A DNA stretch of 64,000 bases, taken from the NCBI GenBank assembly GCA_029532625.1, contig JARFXM010000003.1, positions 1,178,001 through 1,242,000 of the forward strand, in the 5' to 3' direction. This DNA is from Lomentospora prolificans. Taxonomy: Eukaryota > Ascomycota > Sordariomycetes > Microascales > Microascaceae. The notes beneath the pieces are model-generated. The model had not been told where the DNA came from. It saw only the letters and a program-made list of their open reading frames with translations, and searched no databases. Position 1 is the stretch's first letter. Every line of letters begins with the position of its first letter. The position numbers were made by a program, and so were the translations under genes. Of the stretch, positions 1 to 11,290 are shown piece after piece.

Positions 1-2
1 TG

Positions 3-1511
3 AAAGCGCAGGCCGAGGGCCTTTCAGCACACCACCCCATGATAATGATCCCCGGCGTTATCTCTACCGGCCTCGAATCCTGGGGCACGGCCAACATATC
101 ACGATCCTACTTTCGCAAGAGGCTATGGGGAAGCTGGACCATGATGACAGCATTGGTCATGGACAAAGAGTCCTGGAAGAAGCACATCATGTTGGACAAG
201 ACGACGGGTCTCGACCCACCATCTATCAAGCTCCGCGCTGCGCAGGGCTTCGATGCAACCGATTTCTTCATTACCGGATATTGGATTTGGAACAAGATTT
301 TCGAGAACTTGGCCTCCATTGGATACGACCCGACGAACGCTTTTACCGCCGCCTATGACTGGCGCCTCTCCTACCCTAATCTTGAGGTGCGCGACCGGTA
401 TTTCACGAAGCTCAAGTCGTATCTCGAAACATCTCTGGAAACCTCGGAGACTAAGGCCGTATTAGTTTCCCACAGCATGGGCAGCCAAGTGCTCTTCTAC
501 TTTTTCCATTGGGTCGCCTCGGAATACGGAGGGAAGGGCGGTGACGACTGGGTGGAAAGGCATGTCGACTCTTGGATCAACATCAGCGGCTGTATGCTCG
601 GTGCGGTCAAGGACGTAACCGCCATACTGTCGGGAGAAATGCGCGACACTGCGCAGCTCAACGCTTTCGCTGTGTATGGGTTGGAGAAGTTCCTTAGTAG
701 AGAGGAGAGAGCCGAGCTCTTCCGGGCGATGCCCGGAATCTCCTCTATGTTACCAATCGGAGGCAATGCTGTCTGGGGCGATGCACAGGGAGCTCCTGAT
801 GATCAACCTGGTCAAAACTTTACATACGGGTCGTTTCTGAATTTTCGAGATGAGCCTGAGGCTACGAGACCTTCCCGCAACTTGACCGTCAATGAGGCGA
901 TGGACTATCTTCTAACGACGACAGACCCGTGGTACCGAGATATGATTAAACGTTCATACTCACACGGCATCGCGCATTCCAAGGCCGAGGTTGACGAGAA
1001 CGAGAACGACCCAAGGAAGTGGATCAATCCTCTTGAGACGAGGCTTCCCCTGGCACCTAGCCTCAAGATTTATTGCTTCTATGGAGTTGGAAAGCCGACG
1101 GAGAGAGGATACTACTACCGAGCCCCGGAAAAGCCGGGTCTTTCGCGGCTCAATATTACCATCGACACTACTCTGACTACGGAAGGTGTTGACCATGGCG
1201 TCATCATGGGCGAGGGCGATGGTACCGTCAACTTGCTGAGCACGGGCTATATGTGCAACCGGGGTTGGCAGATGAAGCGCTATAACCCGGCGGGGTCTAA
1301 GATCACGGTAGTAGAAATGCCACATGAGCCCGAACGATTCAACCCTCGGGGTGGTCCGAAGACGGCAGACCACGTGGACATACTCGGCCGGCAGACTTTA
1401 AATGAGCTAATCATCAAGGTAGCCGCAGGAAAAGGTGATACGATTGAGAACTACGTGGTCAGCAACATTGTGAACTACGCAGACAAGGTCAAGATCAGCG
1501 ACGACGAGTAA
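3..1511 (+). CDS. LRO1: Phospholipid:diacylglycerol acyltransferase (PDAT), 5'-truncated by window edge
   Basis: The family moves an acyl chain from a phospholipid to diacylglycerol to make triacylglycerol at the ER and lipid droplets. The visible part is about 502 codons. The frame is open leftwards from the ATG at 39 to the window edge, and the residues there (AEGLSAHHP before MIMIPGV) read as conserved PDAT sequence, so 39 is not the true start. Family members run to about 600-660 residues, so the missing part should hold the N-terminal cytosolic and membrane-anchor region. The LCAT-like core is intact: a lid-type segment rich in Trp (GYWIWNKI), the serine nucleophile in SHSMG (Ser codon 474-476), an Asp in GEGDG (1218-1220) and a His in ADHVD (1371-1373), which together give the expected Ser-Asp-His triad. 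No intron is needed in the visible part. The family call is firm; only the start is missing. Confidence 0.93.
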   Translation, partial: KAQAEGLSAHHPMIMIPGVISTGLESWGTANISRSYFRKRLWGSWTMMTALVMDKESWKKHIMLDKTTGLDPPSIKLRAAQGFDATDFFITGYWIWNKIFENLASIGYDPTNAFTAAYDWRLSYPNLEVRDRYFTKLKSYLETSLETSETKAVLVSHSMGSQVLFYFFHWVASEYGGKGGDDWVERHVDSWINISGCMLGAVKDVTAILSGEMRDTAQLNAFAVYGLEKFLSREERAELFRAMPGISSMLPIGGNAVWGDAQGAPDDQPGQNFTYGSFLNFRDEPEATRPSRNLTVNEAMDYLLTTTDPWYRDMIKRSYSHGIAHSKAEVDENENDPRKWINPLETRLPLAPSLKIYCFYGVGKPTERGYYYRAPEKPGLSRLNITIDTTLTTEGVDHGVIMGEGDGTVNLLSTGYMCNRGWQMKRYNPAGSKITVVEMPHEPERFNPRGGPKTADHVDILGRQTLNELIIKVAAGKGDTIENYVVSNIVNYADKVKISDDE

Positions 1512-3887
1512 GCTGGCATAATCTTGCCGCTTCATTTTCATCCGTTGTGCTCACCTTTTGAGTTTCATATGTCCTGGAGTTGGCTGGATGTCCTGCGTAT
1601 CTTTTTTGTTGAATGTTTCTGGGGACGGTCTTTTATTCATCGCGGCCTGGTGACGGAGTATTATTGTATATTTATTCCCATTTTACGTCGGCCATTGAAC
1701 ATATGTGGGAGGGGGAATCTTTTGGTGTTATTCTAGAGACGGATCTATAGACAAATTCCCAAGTGTACTTTTTCGCCCCTCACGATTCTGGCTCACAGAT
1801 TAGGAAGGAAGTCTCGAAGGCCCAGAGTGATGCCGGGGATTCTACGAGCGGCGCCAGTCATGCACTTACAAGCTAGTGTATGAATTGTAAGAAGGAAATG
1901 CCTGGCGGGGCGCTCGAGATTGGCATTTAACCGCCAGAGGTGTATGTTTCATGTGACGACAACCCCAAAGCGGCAGGCGAGAAGCGAGTTTGACCGTGTC
2001 AGAAGCCGTTCGCAGAAAAGCAAGACGCTTTCGGAGCCGACTCGAGTATTAGAGTGGATTAGAGAGCTTTATTAAGCTTCCAGGATGTGTTAGACTGTTC
2101 TTGCTAGGAAGTCGGTAAATCTAACGAAGGAGGAAAGGGTTCTTTGATACAATCCCTATCTCAAGATATTCAAGGGTTTGGAGGACTAGAACCACAGGTA
2201 GTGACGATGAGGGGCCCATCCCCGCATCAAATTCGATTCCCACGATTCAAGGATCGTGAAGTTGGTTTGGACTCTATTCTTCCATTCTTCCCAGTTTACC
2301 GTTCTAGGTCCTACTTTGGGAGGACCTTTCACTTCACATATTGATCCGTGTGGTAGGCGGCCTGCTATGAAGTCCCTAAACTTCAGATCTCTGGCGAGGG
2401 CTTTGATTCGGGTAGCGCAAATGGACCAATCCTCTTGGGGTTTAAGCTTCACGGTGGTTCGGGCTTGATATTCTGCCATTTTGAATGATCTCTACAGCCG
2501 ATCTGGTGGAAGTTGAACCTAACATCCTCGTCCATATTACTATCAAGGTACGAGGTCACTGCATCAAACTGCGTTGATTTTCGAGCTTGGATTTCGCAGC
2601 CAACCCTTAGCCAGCGATCGCCCAGCGAGTGTAGCCGCGTACGTCTCACGCCCGTTTGTCAAGTGGGATATTAAATGGGTCGGCACGTCTTCGGCGGGCG
2701 ATCGTGGTGCTGCGAAAGCCGTGACTCTCCTGTTTTTCACTGCCTGGGCCGTGTTCCGGATGTTAAGTGCATTGTTTGATCATTCTTCTTGGTCCCTTGA
2801 CGCTGATGGTCTTCATTCTTGGGCATCTGTGGTAGCTTGGATGGTAGCCATCTTCCAGAGGCTCTAGAGTCGTCGGCGTCTCTGCCGTGACTTTCTGGGC
2901 TGGTTGAACATCTTTTTTTTTTTTTTTTTTTTTTGGGGGGGGGGGGGGGGCGGAGGGGTGGAACACACTAGCGCATTTCTTCTCTAGCCGTATCACCACC
3001 CGTCAGCATTAGGAGCAAGACAGGCTAGCCCTACTAGTTAGGGATGAGCGAGGTGGCGAGGGTAGTTTTGACCGGGAGAATGATCAACCACAAGCGCTTG
3101 CGGCTTGAGGGCTCGCCTCGAAAGGATTGAGTGATCGCCCCGCTATTTCTAACTTGGCGTTCCCGCTGGATGCCACTTAACAAGGCGCAAGAGGCGCGTG
3201 TCGAGCGTTCCCGAACCAACCTTGAAAGCTGGCCTGGCCTGTCCCGTATCGTTATCTGGAATACTTAGCCAGCAGGTAGGCAATGTAGCACATACTTGAG
3301 AGCCCAATGATCAATGATACTCGTGGAAGAGTGGGGTTACACCCGCTAAAATTCTCTACTAATGTCACTACTGGGGCGGAACATTGAACTTGATTGAGGG
3401 GTTGGCCCCTGTACTGTACTTGCACTCCGCCTGGCTAACTGATGACTGGATCCATCAATCAATTGATACTTCAATGTTGGCCCCTCCAACCTTGAAGTCT
3501 AGTTCTGGGCGCTGATCAAATTGCTCGTTCCCCATTAATATTTCAAGACGTAAGCTTGCAGCAAAACCCCACAACCACGACCTCAGCCTGGCGAAGCGTC
3601 CTCCAGCCGTGAGTGCAATCCGGTACCTGTGGATGTCAAAGCCTCAGCTTCGGTTTCTTCCACTTTACCCAACCCCTCATCCATCTACTCCTCAAAGCCC
3701 GCGGCTGCGTCTGGCCACCTTCCGCTCGCTATATGTCTCCTTATCACGCTGTGGCCACAACGCAGACTCCATTCAAGCGACTAACCCGTCTCCTTTATCA
3801 GAGAGGAGTTGATGTAGCCGCCAATCGGAATGACCAGGCTCGCCTCCCACCCGCCACGATTTTATTTACGACGCCGACTCCGTGACC
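1512..3887. other. Intergenic stretch, no supported gene
   Basis: Between the PDAT stop and the Ldb17 start. It holds the PDAT 3' region, a T22-G16 homopolymer junction near 2913-2950 and one isolated minus-strand ORF of 97 codons (2186-2479), discussed in the findings. Other open frames are short and of non-coding composition. The last 300 bp should contain the Ldb17 promoter and 5' UTR. I saw no tRNA or rRNA. Confidence 0.6.
2913..2950. repeat. T22 followed directly by G16
   Basis: An uninterrupted run of 22 T is followed at once by 16 G. The two adjoining homopolymers form a sharp pyrimidine-to-purine junction. Exact lengths may be affected by sequencing or assembly. Confidence 0.85.
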
Positions 3888-5606
3888 ATGACCGATTTGG
3901 ATGCTAGTGTTAGCCTGCAGAGCGAGGAACAGTTTTGGCAAGGTGAGGACTCGTTTCCACTTGTCCTACGAGTCGTGTGCCCTAATTGCGGTTTGCTGCT
4001 TTATGGGCTCTTATCGCACAGAGCTGACATGTTGCAACTACTCCTTCTCTTTCCCTCTAGAACTCAGCCGAATTCTCTCCGCGCCATGCGATACCCATGA
4101 GAAAATAGACGACGCCTTGCGCGGTTGGCTCTACCTCGCGAGCGCCTTCAGAGACCAGTATGGCGACTCTGATTCCGAGGTTCTCCACTGCGCCCACCAA
4201 CTCCTCCACCGCCCAATCTTCCAGGAGAACAAGGATTATGTTCGCATGCAAATCGTCTTCAGCTTCTTACAGGAGGATGAACCTAGCCCGCTGCACATAA
4301 TCTCCAGCTTCCTACTGACTGACGGGTGCAGCGATGACACGGTCTTTGGGCGGATGATCTCAGAGGGCTGCTTCCCGAGGCTACTGGAGCTTTTGAATAA
4401 TAACCGGCAATTGGATTTTCGTCTTCACCAAACGTTGTTGGAGCTGATGTACGAGATGTGTCGCATGGAGCGCTTACGAATGACCGATCTCTTGCAGATC
4501 GACGACGCCTTTGTCTCTCACCTCTTTCAGCTTGTCGAGGCAGGTTCGGGCGACTCGAGTGATCCATATCAGTATCCGGTGATTCGCGTCCTGGTGAGTG
4601 GAACTCGTGCTTTTGGGTAGCCCTATTTGCAGTCAACACTAACCACCACCTCGATGATTGTGCATAGCTTGTCCTCAACGAGCAGTATATGCTCGCCTCT
4701 ACGGGAGCTGAAGCCGCAGGTCCACTGTCTCCTACTTCGCCGCTTACGAACCGAGTCGTCAAGCTTCTCAGTCTTCACGGATCGTCCTTCCGAACATTCG
4801 GCGAGAATATCATCCTTCTGCTCAATCGGGAAACGGAAACCTCTCAGCAGCTTCTCATTCTCAAAGTGCTCTATCTATTGTTTACGACAAAAGCTACATA
4901 TGAGTACTTTTACACCAACGACTTGAAGGTCCTTGTCGATATCATCATCAGGAATCTTATGGACCTCCCCGACGAAAAGATTTCCCTTCGCCACACCTAC
5001 CTACGGGTCTTTTATCCCCTCCTCTGCCACACACAACTTAACCAGCCGCCCAACTACAAGCGGGATGAGATATTGAAGGTTCTACGTATCCTCGCAGGAT
5101 CGGGAAACGCCCACTTTGCGCCGACGGACGAGACAACGCTGCGACTCGTCGACCGAGTACACGGTGTCGGGTGGCTTTCCGAGAGAGATGGGGATTCCTC
5201 TCCCGACTCACTAGAGGTAAAGGCTGCGCCAACATTTTTAGGGATCAGTTTGTCCGACTCGCGCGCGGCGAGCTCGATTAGCGTGGTCGATGTCGCCGCC
5301 GTGATGGAAAAGCCTGGCGTTAAGACTCCGAGTCGAAAGACGGAGTTTGCGGCGGCCCTCAAGGAAGCCAATGATGAAAATGCAAACGAAAGCGAACACG
5401 GAGAGGTCAAGATACCATTGCCGACTATCAAGGTCAAGAAGGCCCTTCCAGAGGTCCCTAAACACCGCCATGGCGTTCCATTCACTCAAATGGCAACTTT
5501 GCATGTCAATGGTGGGAAGAAGATACCTCCTAAGGCCCCACCGCCTCGACGACGGGGAAAAATTGTAAATTCCGAGGCCAAGGTTGAAGGCAACGGAGTG
5601 CCATGA
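3888..5606 (+). CDS. LDB17: Ldb17/SPIN90/Dip1-family Arp2/3 regulator
   Basis: Proteins of this family (yeast Ldb17, fission yeast Dip1, animal SPIN90) activate Arp2/3 complex at endocytic actin patches to nucleate unbranched seed filaments. Three exons: 3888-3942, 4061-4593 and 4668-5606, giving 508 residues. The first junction joins FWQ to ELSRIL; the second joins VIRVL to LVLNEQYML. Introns are 118 and 74 bp with GTGAGG/GTGAGT donors and TAG acceptors. The body is helical and Leu-rich; the SPIN90/Ldb17 leucine-rich domain covers about residues 200-340 (LLILKVLYLLF, RHTYLRVFYPLL). The tail is disordered and ends in a basic proline motif, PPKAPPPRRRGK, at about 482-494, a likely SH3 ligand as in yeast Ldb17. 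The GTG at 3882 lies in the same frame, but the ATG at 3888 is the proper start. Confidence 0.9.
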
Positions 5607-7886
5607 CAATAGATCTGTGGCGGCGGCTATTGGACAAGAGAAGAATAGATGGGACTGGAACTGGAACGCGCGCCGTTGCTCTTCTTGTTTGCCGTCTCTA
5701 CTCTAGGGGAGTCCAGTATTGTCTGCCCAATTTCGCCCATCCCCGCTTCCTTCCTTCTTTTCTTGGGACTGTCCCCAAGCCTGTCTGTCTTGAGATCAGA
5801 TCCCTTCCATTTTGCCGTTGCTTTTCCTCTTTCTTCCTATTACTCAAGACAGTTAGTTCATTTTCGCACTTTCATCACTACCCGCACAGAAGTTTAGGCA
5901 TTCATCACATAGCAAGGAGTTCAGGTCTTTTTAATAGGCGCAGGCTATGACCGTTGGTAGTAACGAGGAGAGGAACTTGGGATTTAGCCTGCACTGTCCA
6001 TTGCGATCGATACCAGCCAGCTCGCATGCGCACCAGAGAGTGAAACTCGAATATAATCATTGGCTTGAAGCTGCCAGTCGTTGATTTGCTTTTATTTTAC
6101 TCTCCCATTCTCCGCGTGCTACCTGACGCGTGACAGTTAACCTTTTGCTTGACTTGCTTGTCACTATCAAATTCTCGAAGCTGGCATCTAGCAAACGGCT
6201 GGAAGAGCAGTGTGCCTGTCCTACTACTGGAACTTTTGCTTCCACATCTCCTTCTGGCGAAAGCTGCAGAGATGTCGGGAAGTGTTGCCTGGCACAGAGA
6301 CAAGCAGTCAGGCTGTGTCACTGTCTCGCCGCACGATTGTCCAGCTGTCTACATTTGAACCCATAGTAGAAGTACAAGGACGCATCGTGACCAAGCCGGA
6401 ACCAAGTCAATTCACGTCATCGGCACATACACAATCTCCAATGGCGAACTTTTTGTGGTCGATGAGCCCAACCGATGAGATGCTGTGTTGTTCTTCCAGA
6501 CTTCCGTCGGCGCTTCAAAAAGCTAAGAGACTACTCGAAGGTGCAACGTACGATAGCTCGGGGGATCCTGATTCGGCCTGCAACGATGCAAGCTTTTAAA
6601 ATAGTTGCGTATACATGAATGACAAGAGTAACGAGGCTGGCTCTCTCTTGCCAACGCTTGTTATTTGCTATTTGAACCTAACACGTGAAACACTAGAGCT
6701 CGGGTTGTTCGAGTCTTCTTCATTATACGTCATTGTGGCTGAAGAGATGTTCGTCGCGACCTTTCTGGAGAAAGGTGGGGCTCGGCGATTTTCTTTCACT
6801 CTATATCTCCCAGAGGGATTAGACGTGTAGATTGACCAGATGGGAGGGTTAATACCTGTGCCACTTTTTCGAAGCTTATATGTGTGTGGACGTGCCCTCT
6901 GGCCGTATTACCTCCCCGCCGAGCTGACGACACCGAGGCATCGCCAACCATCACCATGTCATCAGAAAATATACCAATGGGGAAAAGACTGCGGGGTCAC
7001 GAAGAAGAGCGGAAAGTCTAAGCCAGCCGTGAGCGTAGCCCACACTGCGACCCATTAATCTCTATTAGCTCTACTTTTCAGCTTGATTTCCTGGCGAGCT
7101 TGGGGGGCCAAGCCTTGGAGGTTGCCGTCTAGTTCCCGGGATCCCCTAGATGTTCCAATGCTAAGAAATTCTCCGGGCTCCCGTGCATGAGTAAGTGTGT
7201 GGTGCCGGTATCCGTTTTGTCCCCTCTTCTTATTTTTGGGGAGAAGGGGGTGGGCTTTTCACGCGGGAGGGCGAAGAGCGATCATCTTTCAGTGTGTGCG
7301 TGTAGATTGCAGGAGTACCACTAGTGTACTTCCAGAAGTATGGACGTTACGAGCGAGCCAGTTCGTGCGATTTTGCAGTGGTCGTCTCACAACAGCTTGG
7401 CGTGACATGTCGGTGACGCAAGCACTGGATCAGCGATGTGCTCTACTAAAGACGCTGCCGTTTGAACCCTCAATCCGCGCCACCGACGCCATCTAGTCCC
7501 GATATGCCAAGCAAAACCTACATCATAGAGAGGAAAAGGACTCTTGCGAGGGGCAACCTGGTGGCTCCGTGGAAACTCAAATGATGACTATAAACGCAGC
7601 TCGAGTCAGGTATGGACGTTTCTGCAATTCATGCTTCCGTTGTCGTACCACGAAACCTCAAAGTCGAAAATCACCCATCCGTCAAATCAATGGTTTTCTT
7701 TTTTTCTTTTCTATTTTTTCCTGAGTAAACAAACGTTCGACGACATCAATTAATATATCCAATAGTCTCGGCCATTGTCAACCAACGTTTGGCTAGCTGT
7801 TACGGATACTGACGCTAGAGGCCGAGAGGTAGCCCTGCGCCTTGACGAACATTGAAGACAAACGGAGAGCCAGCCTTAAGCACGCT
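5607..7886. other. Intergenic stretch, no supported gene
   Basis: About 2.3 kb between the Ldb17 stop and the Slm1 ATG. The open frames here are 60-130 codons, lack recognisable motifs and have no convincing splice partners. The first part is T-rich, as expected for a 3' UTR. The last few hundred bases should hold the Slm1 promoter and leader. Confidence 0.6.
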
Positions 7887-10800
7887 ATGGCCGCCAAACC
7901 CCCAGCGCCGTCACCCGCATTTGCCGCCCGAGAGCCCCTGCAGCCCAGCACCAGCACCGCCAACAACAACCCCAGCCAAGACCAGGCCAGAGAATACACC
8001 TACATGAGCGCCACGTCTCCCAAGAACATGTTGTCGTCCAAGCCAAGATCCACCGACTATTTTCCCCAGGCCCTCAACAACCAGAATAATGCCGAACCGC
8101 AACGAGGGCTAGGGAACGACCGCATCGTTGCCGACGACTTCGACGCCAGGAATCACGACCTGTACGGACCCTCCGACCCTGAACTCGACCCCGACCAGCA
8201 GCAATATTACACCCAAGCCGCCGCGCAGCCCCAGCCGGCCGAACCCCTGGAGCAACAGCGCCAGCCGCCCCTCCAGCAGACCCTCCAGCAGCAGCAATCG
8301 TCGCAGCGGGGCCAGACCCCCATCGGACGATCCCAGTCGGCTCGACTGGCCTCGCGATCGAACGGAACACGGTTTTACGAGGACTGGGACGCTAGTCAGA
8401 GGGGAAGCTCGATCCTGCTCGAACCGGAGCATTCGACTGGTAATATGCGGCGGTCCAACTCCTTCATGTCCAATATGCCCGACGACCTCCAGCTGGCGCG
8501 GGGAAGCACCCTCAAGAAGAAGCCTTCGCTCCGGCGCTCGGGGAGCTTAGGACGGAGCAGCAGTCGCCGGAGCATGAAGGCCGGCAGCGTGAGAAGCTTA
8601 GCTCTGCAGACTGATACGGATCCCGATCAGGTGCATAGCGCTCTGTATTGCCCCGTGCCGACCTCTGGTAGTCCGACCGAAGCTCTCGCCGAAAGGTTCC
8701 AGGGTAAGCTGACGCAATTCCTGGACATACTTTTTTTTTCTCCGGTCTTGAATTCCATGCGACTAACTTTCTTCCTTTAGCTTGGCGGAAGCTGTTGAAG
8801 GACTTGATCACCTATTTCAAGGAGATCCAATCCCACTACGAGCAGCGAGCCAAGAACGCTGTCAAGCTAGCGAATTCCGCGAATAACTTCAACCAACCCC
8901 CTGGCTTCCTAGCGTCGGGCGGCCTCGCTGATGCCATGCAGATTCTCCGCAAGTACAACCGGACAGCGATACAAGACGCCCACAGGGCGCAGGAGATTGA
9001 ACGGGACGTTATCCTCGCCTTGACCGGGCTGCGCAGCGACTTGCAACAGAAGATCAAGGAGATCAAGCACCTCTCTGGCGACTTCAAGAACTCGGTAGGC
9101 AAGGAAATGGACGGCACGAGACGGGCTGTCAAGTCTCTCCAGGATGTTCTCGGCCGCGCCGAAATGGACACTTCTCTCACCACCGGAAAACAGGATCCTT
9201 ACCTGCTACGGCTTGCTGTGGATCGACAGGTCGAGAGGCAGATTGACGAGGAGAACTACCTCCACCAGGCCTATCTCAACCTCGAGACGTCGGGTCGTGA
9301 ACTGGAGTCCATTGTCGTCGGAGAGATCCAGAAGGCGTACAATGCCTACGCTTCGATCCTCAGGCGCGAGGCCGAGAGCGCATATGCCACCATCGAGGAG
9401 CTTCGGCTCGGTCCAATTGACATGCCAAAGGATCACGAGTGGGAGCAGTTCATGAGCAACAACGAGGAGTTTGTTAGCCCCACCGTCGCCATGCGTACCC
9501 CGGAGAACATTCACTATCCAGGAAGAGACCACCCCGCGTGCCAAGAGATCCGAGCCGGCCTCCTGGAACGGAAGAGCAAGTATTTGAGAAGCTATACTGC
9601 GGGATGGTAAGTAGAGCTAATCAATCCCGACCATTGATCTCAAACCGTAAAACCGGAATGCTAAGTATTATCTAGGTACGTACTCTCACCTACTCATCTC
9701 CACGAGTTCAAGTCGGCGGATAAGGCACAGGCCCCTCTCATGTCGCTCTACCTCCCCGAGCAGAAGCTCGGCTCTCACTCGAAGGAGGGAACCTCTTCGC
9801 AAAAGTTCATCCTCAAGGGCAGACAGGCCGGCGGCGTCCATCGCGGCCACACATGGGTATTCAGGGCCGAGAGCTACGACACCATGATGGCTTGGTACGA
9901 TGATATCAGGGCTCTCACAGAGGGAGCCCCCCACGACCGCACCAATTTAATGGCTGGTGCTTCCCGAAGCATCAGCAGGGCTTCGCGCATCTCCACGAGC
10001 AGTGACGCTGGTGTTGTCGACGAAGAAGACGAGGAGCCTTTCTCGGCGGGCTCGCAAGTAGAAACGAATACGGCGGCCAACCGTCTGGCCGTACAGGATC
10101 GCCGGCCACAGGCGGGCGGACGATTTCCCTCGGACCTTCAAGTGAACGCCCAGCGGGGACTACAGGTACCGGCGTCTCCCTCGACGGGTAGTTCTGGTGT
10201 TGCGGGCGGCTGTGATCGTAGCTCGATCGTAGCCAACGGGGGGATTCCGGCCGGGGGGGTCGTAGCAGCGGGAGCTCTGAGCGGCAGCGGCAGAGACGAG
10301 CCCGTCTCCCAGGAGAACCGCAACGTCCGCCACCCGGAGGGCTACGGGGCCACGGCGCAGACTCCGATGGATGAGGCGCCCTCTCATGCAGCCTTGGTCA
10401 ACCGCGAAGCCGCGCAGGATGGCATCAACCCATATACCAGTGAGCCGATGGGCGGCCCTCAACAGCAGCAACCCATGAGCTACACGCATACCATCACCCC
10501 GGTTGTGGCGGGGTTCCAGAGCCAGCGAACCGCTTCACCTAGCCAGCGCGACGACACATCGAAGTACGCGAGCCAGACCCAGACCCCCATCGGCCAAAAC
10601 CAAATTCAGAATCAAAACTTGGCGGGCGAGCAGACCTACGGCCCGCAAAGCTATAGCGCGCAGGCGCAAACCCCCATGAGCCAGAACGCTGCCTCGAACC
10701 AAAATTACGCGGCTCCGGCCCAGACAGCCGCGAGCCAAAACTACAGCCCCGACGAGGCTTATAGGTCCCAGATGTATGTCTCGCAGGCCCAGGCGCCTAT

Positions 10801-11290
10801 CGAGGCTCAGGACGCACCCTCACACCAGACCTTTACGCCGCAGATCTACGCGGCGCAGGTGCAGTCGTACGCGAACGAGAACCCGACCGGAGGTCAGTTG
10901 GGTGTCTCGCCGACCCCGAGGACGAACAACAATACTCTCCGATCCCAGGGGCCGGAGACGGTGAACGAGGACCCGTTCATCAAGGGAGGCGACCACCTCG
11001 CCAATGGTCCCGCGGCTAGCAACTCTGCCGCGCCCATGGGAGCCGCTTACGTCGGTGTTCCCGCCGCTGATGGAAGCGCCGGTATCGCCCAGGGAGTCGA
11101 CAAGCAGGCGACGAGGGACTTGGTAAACGAAGATACTACGGCGATGGCAGCGACGAGGCACGGACATAGCGGTCTCTCGGAGATGCCGGAGTCGGAGAGG
11201 TCCCCGACCTTGGGTGATTACCATGTGCCAGGACAGTATCCACGGTCTACCACGAATGTGAATATTACGAGCAATGGTGCGGCCATTTGA
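7887..11290 (+). CDS. SLM1: Slm1/Slm2-type PI(4,5)P2-binding protein (F-BAR plus PH domain)
   Basis: Slm1/2 bind PI(4,5)P2 at eisosomes, relay membrane stress to TORC2-Ypk signalling and affect actin and sphingolipid control. Three exons, 7887-8703, 8781-9606 and 9676-11290, encode 1085 residues. Introns are 77 and 69 bp with GTAAGC and GTAAGT donors. Both junctions restore frame exactly (RFQ-AWRKLLKDL and YTAGW-YVLSP). Residues 1-272 are P/Q/S-rich with an Arg/Ser-rich stretch (RRSGSLGRSSSRRS) that looks like a phosphorylation target. About 273-500 is a helical F-BAR-like region. About 525-630 is a PH domain ending in AWYDDIRAL. About 830-960 is Q/N/A-rich and repetitive. The frame is open upstream of the ATG from a TTG at 7842, which I did not use. 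The protein is longer than yeast Slm1 because of the two disordered arms. Confidence 0.9.
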
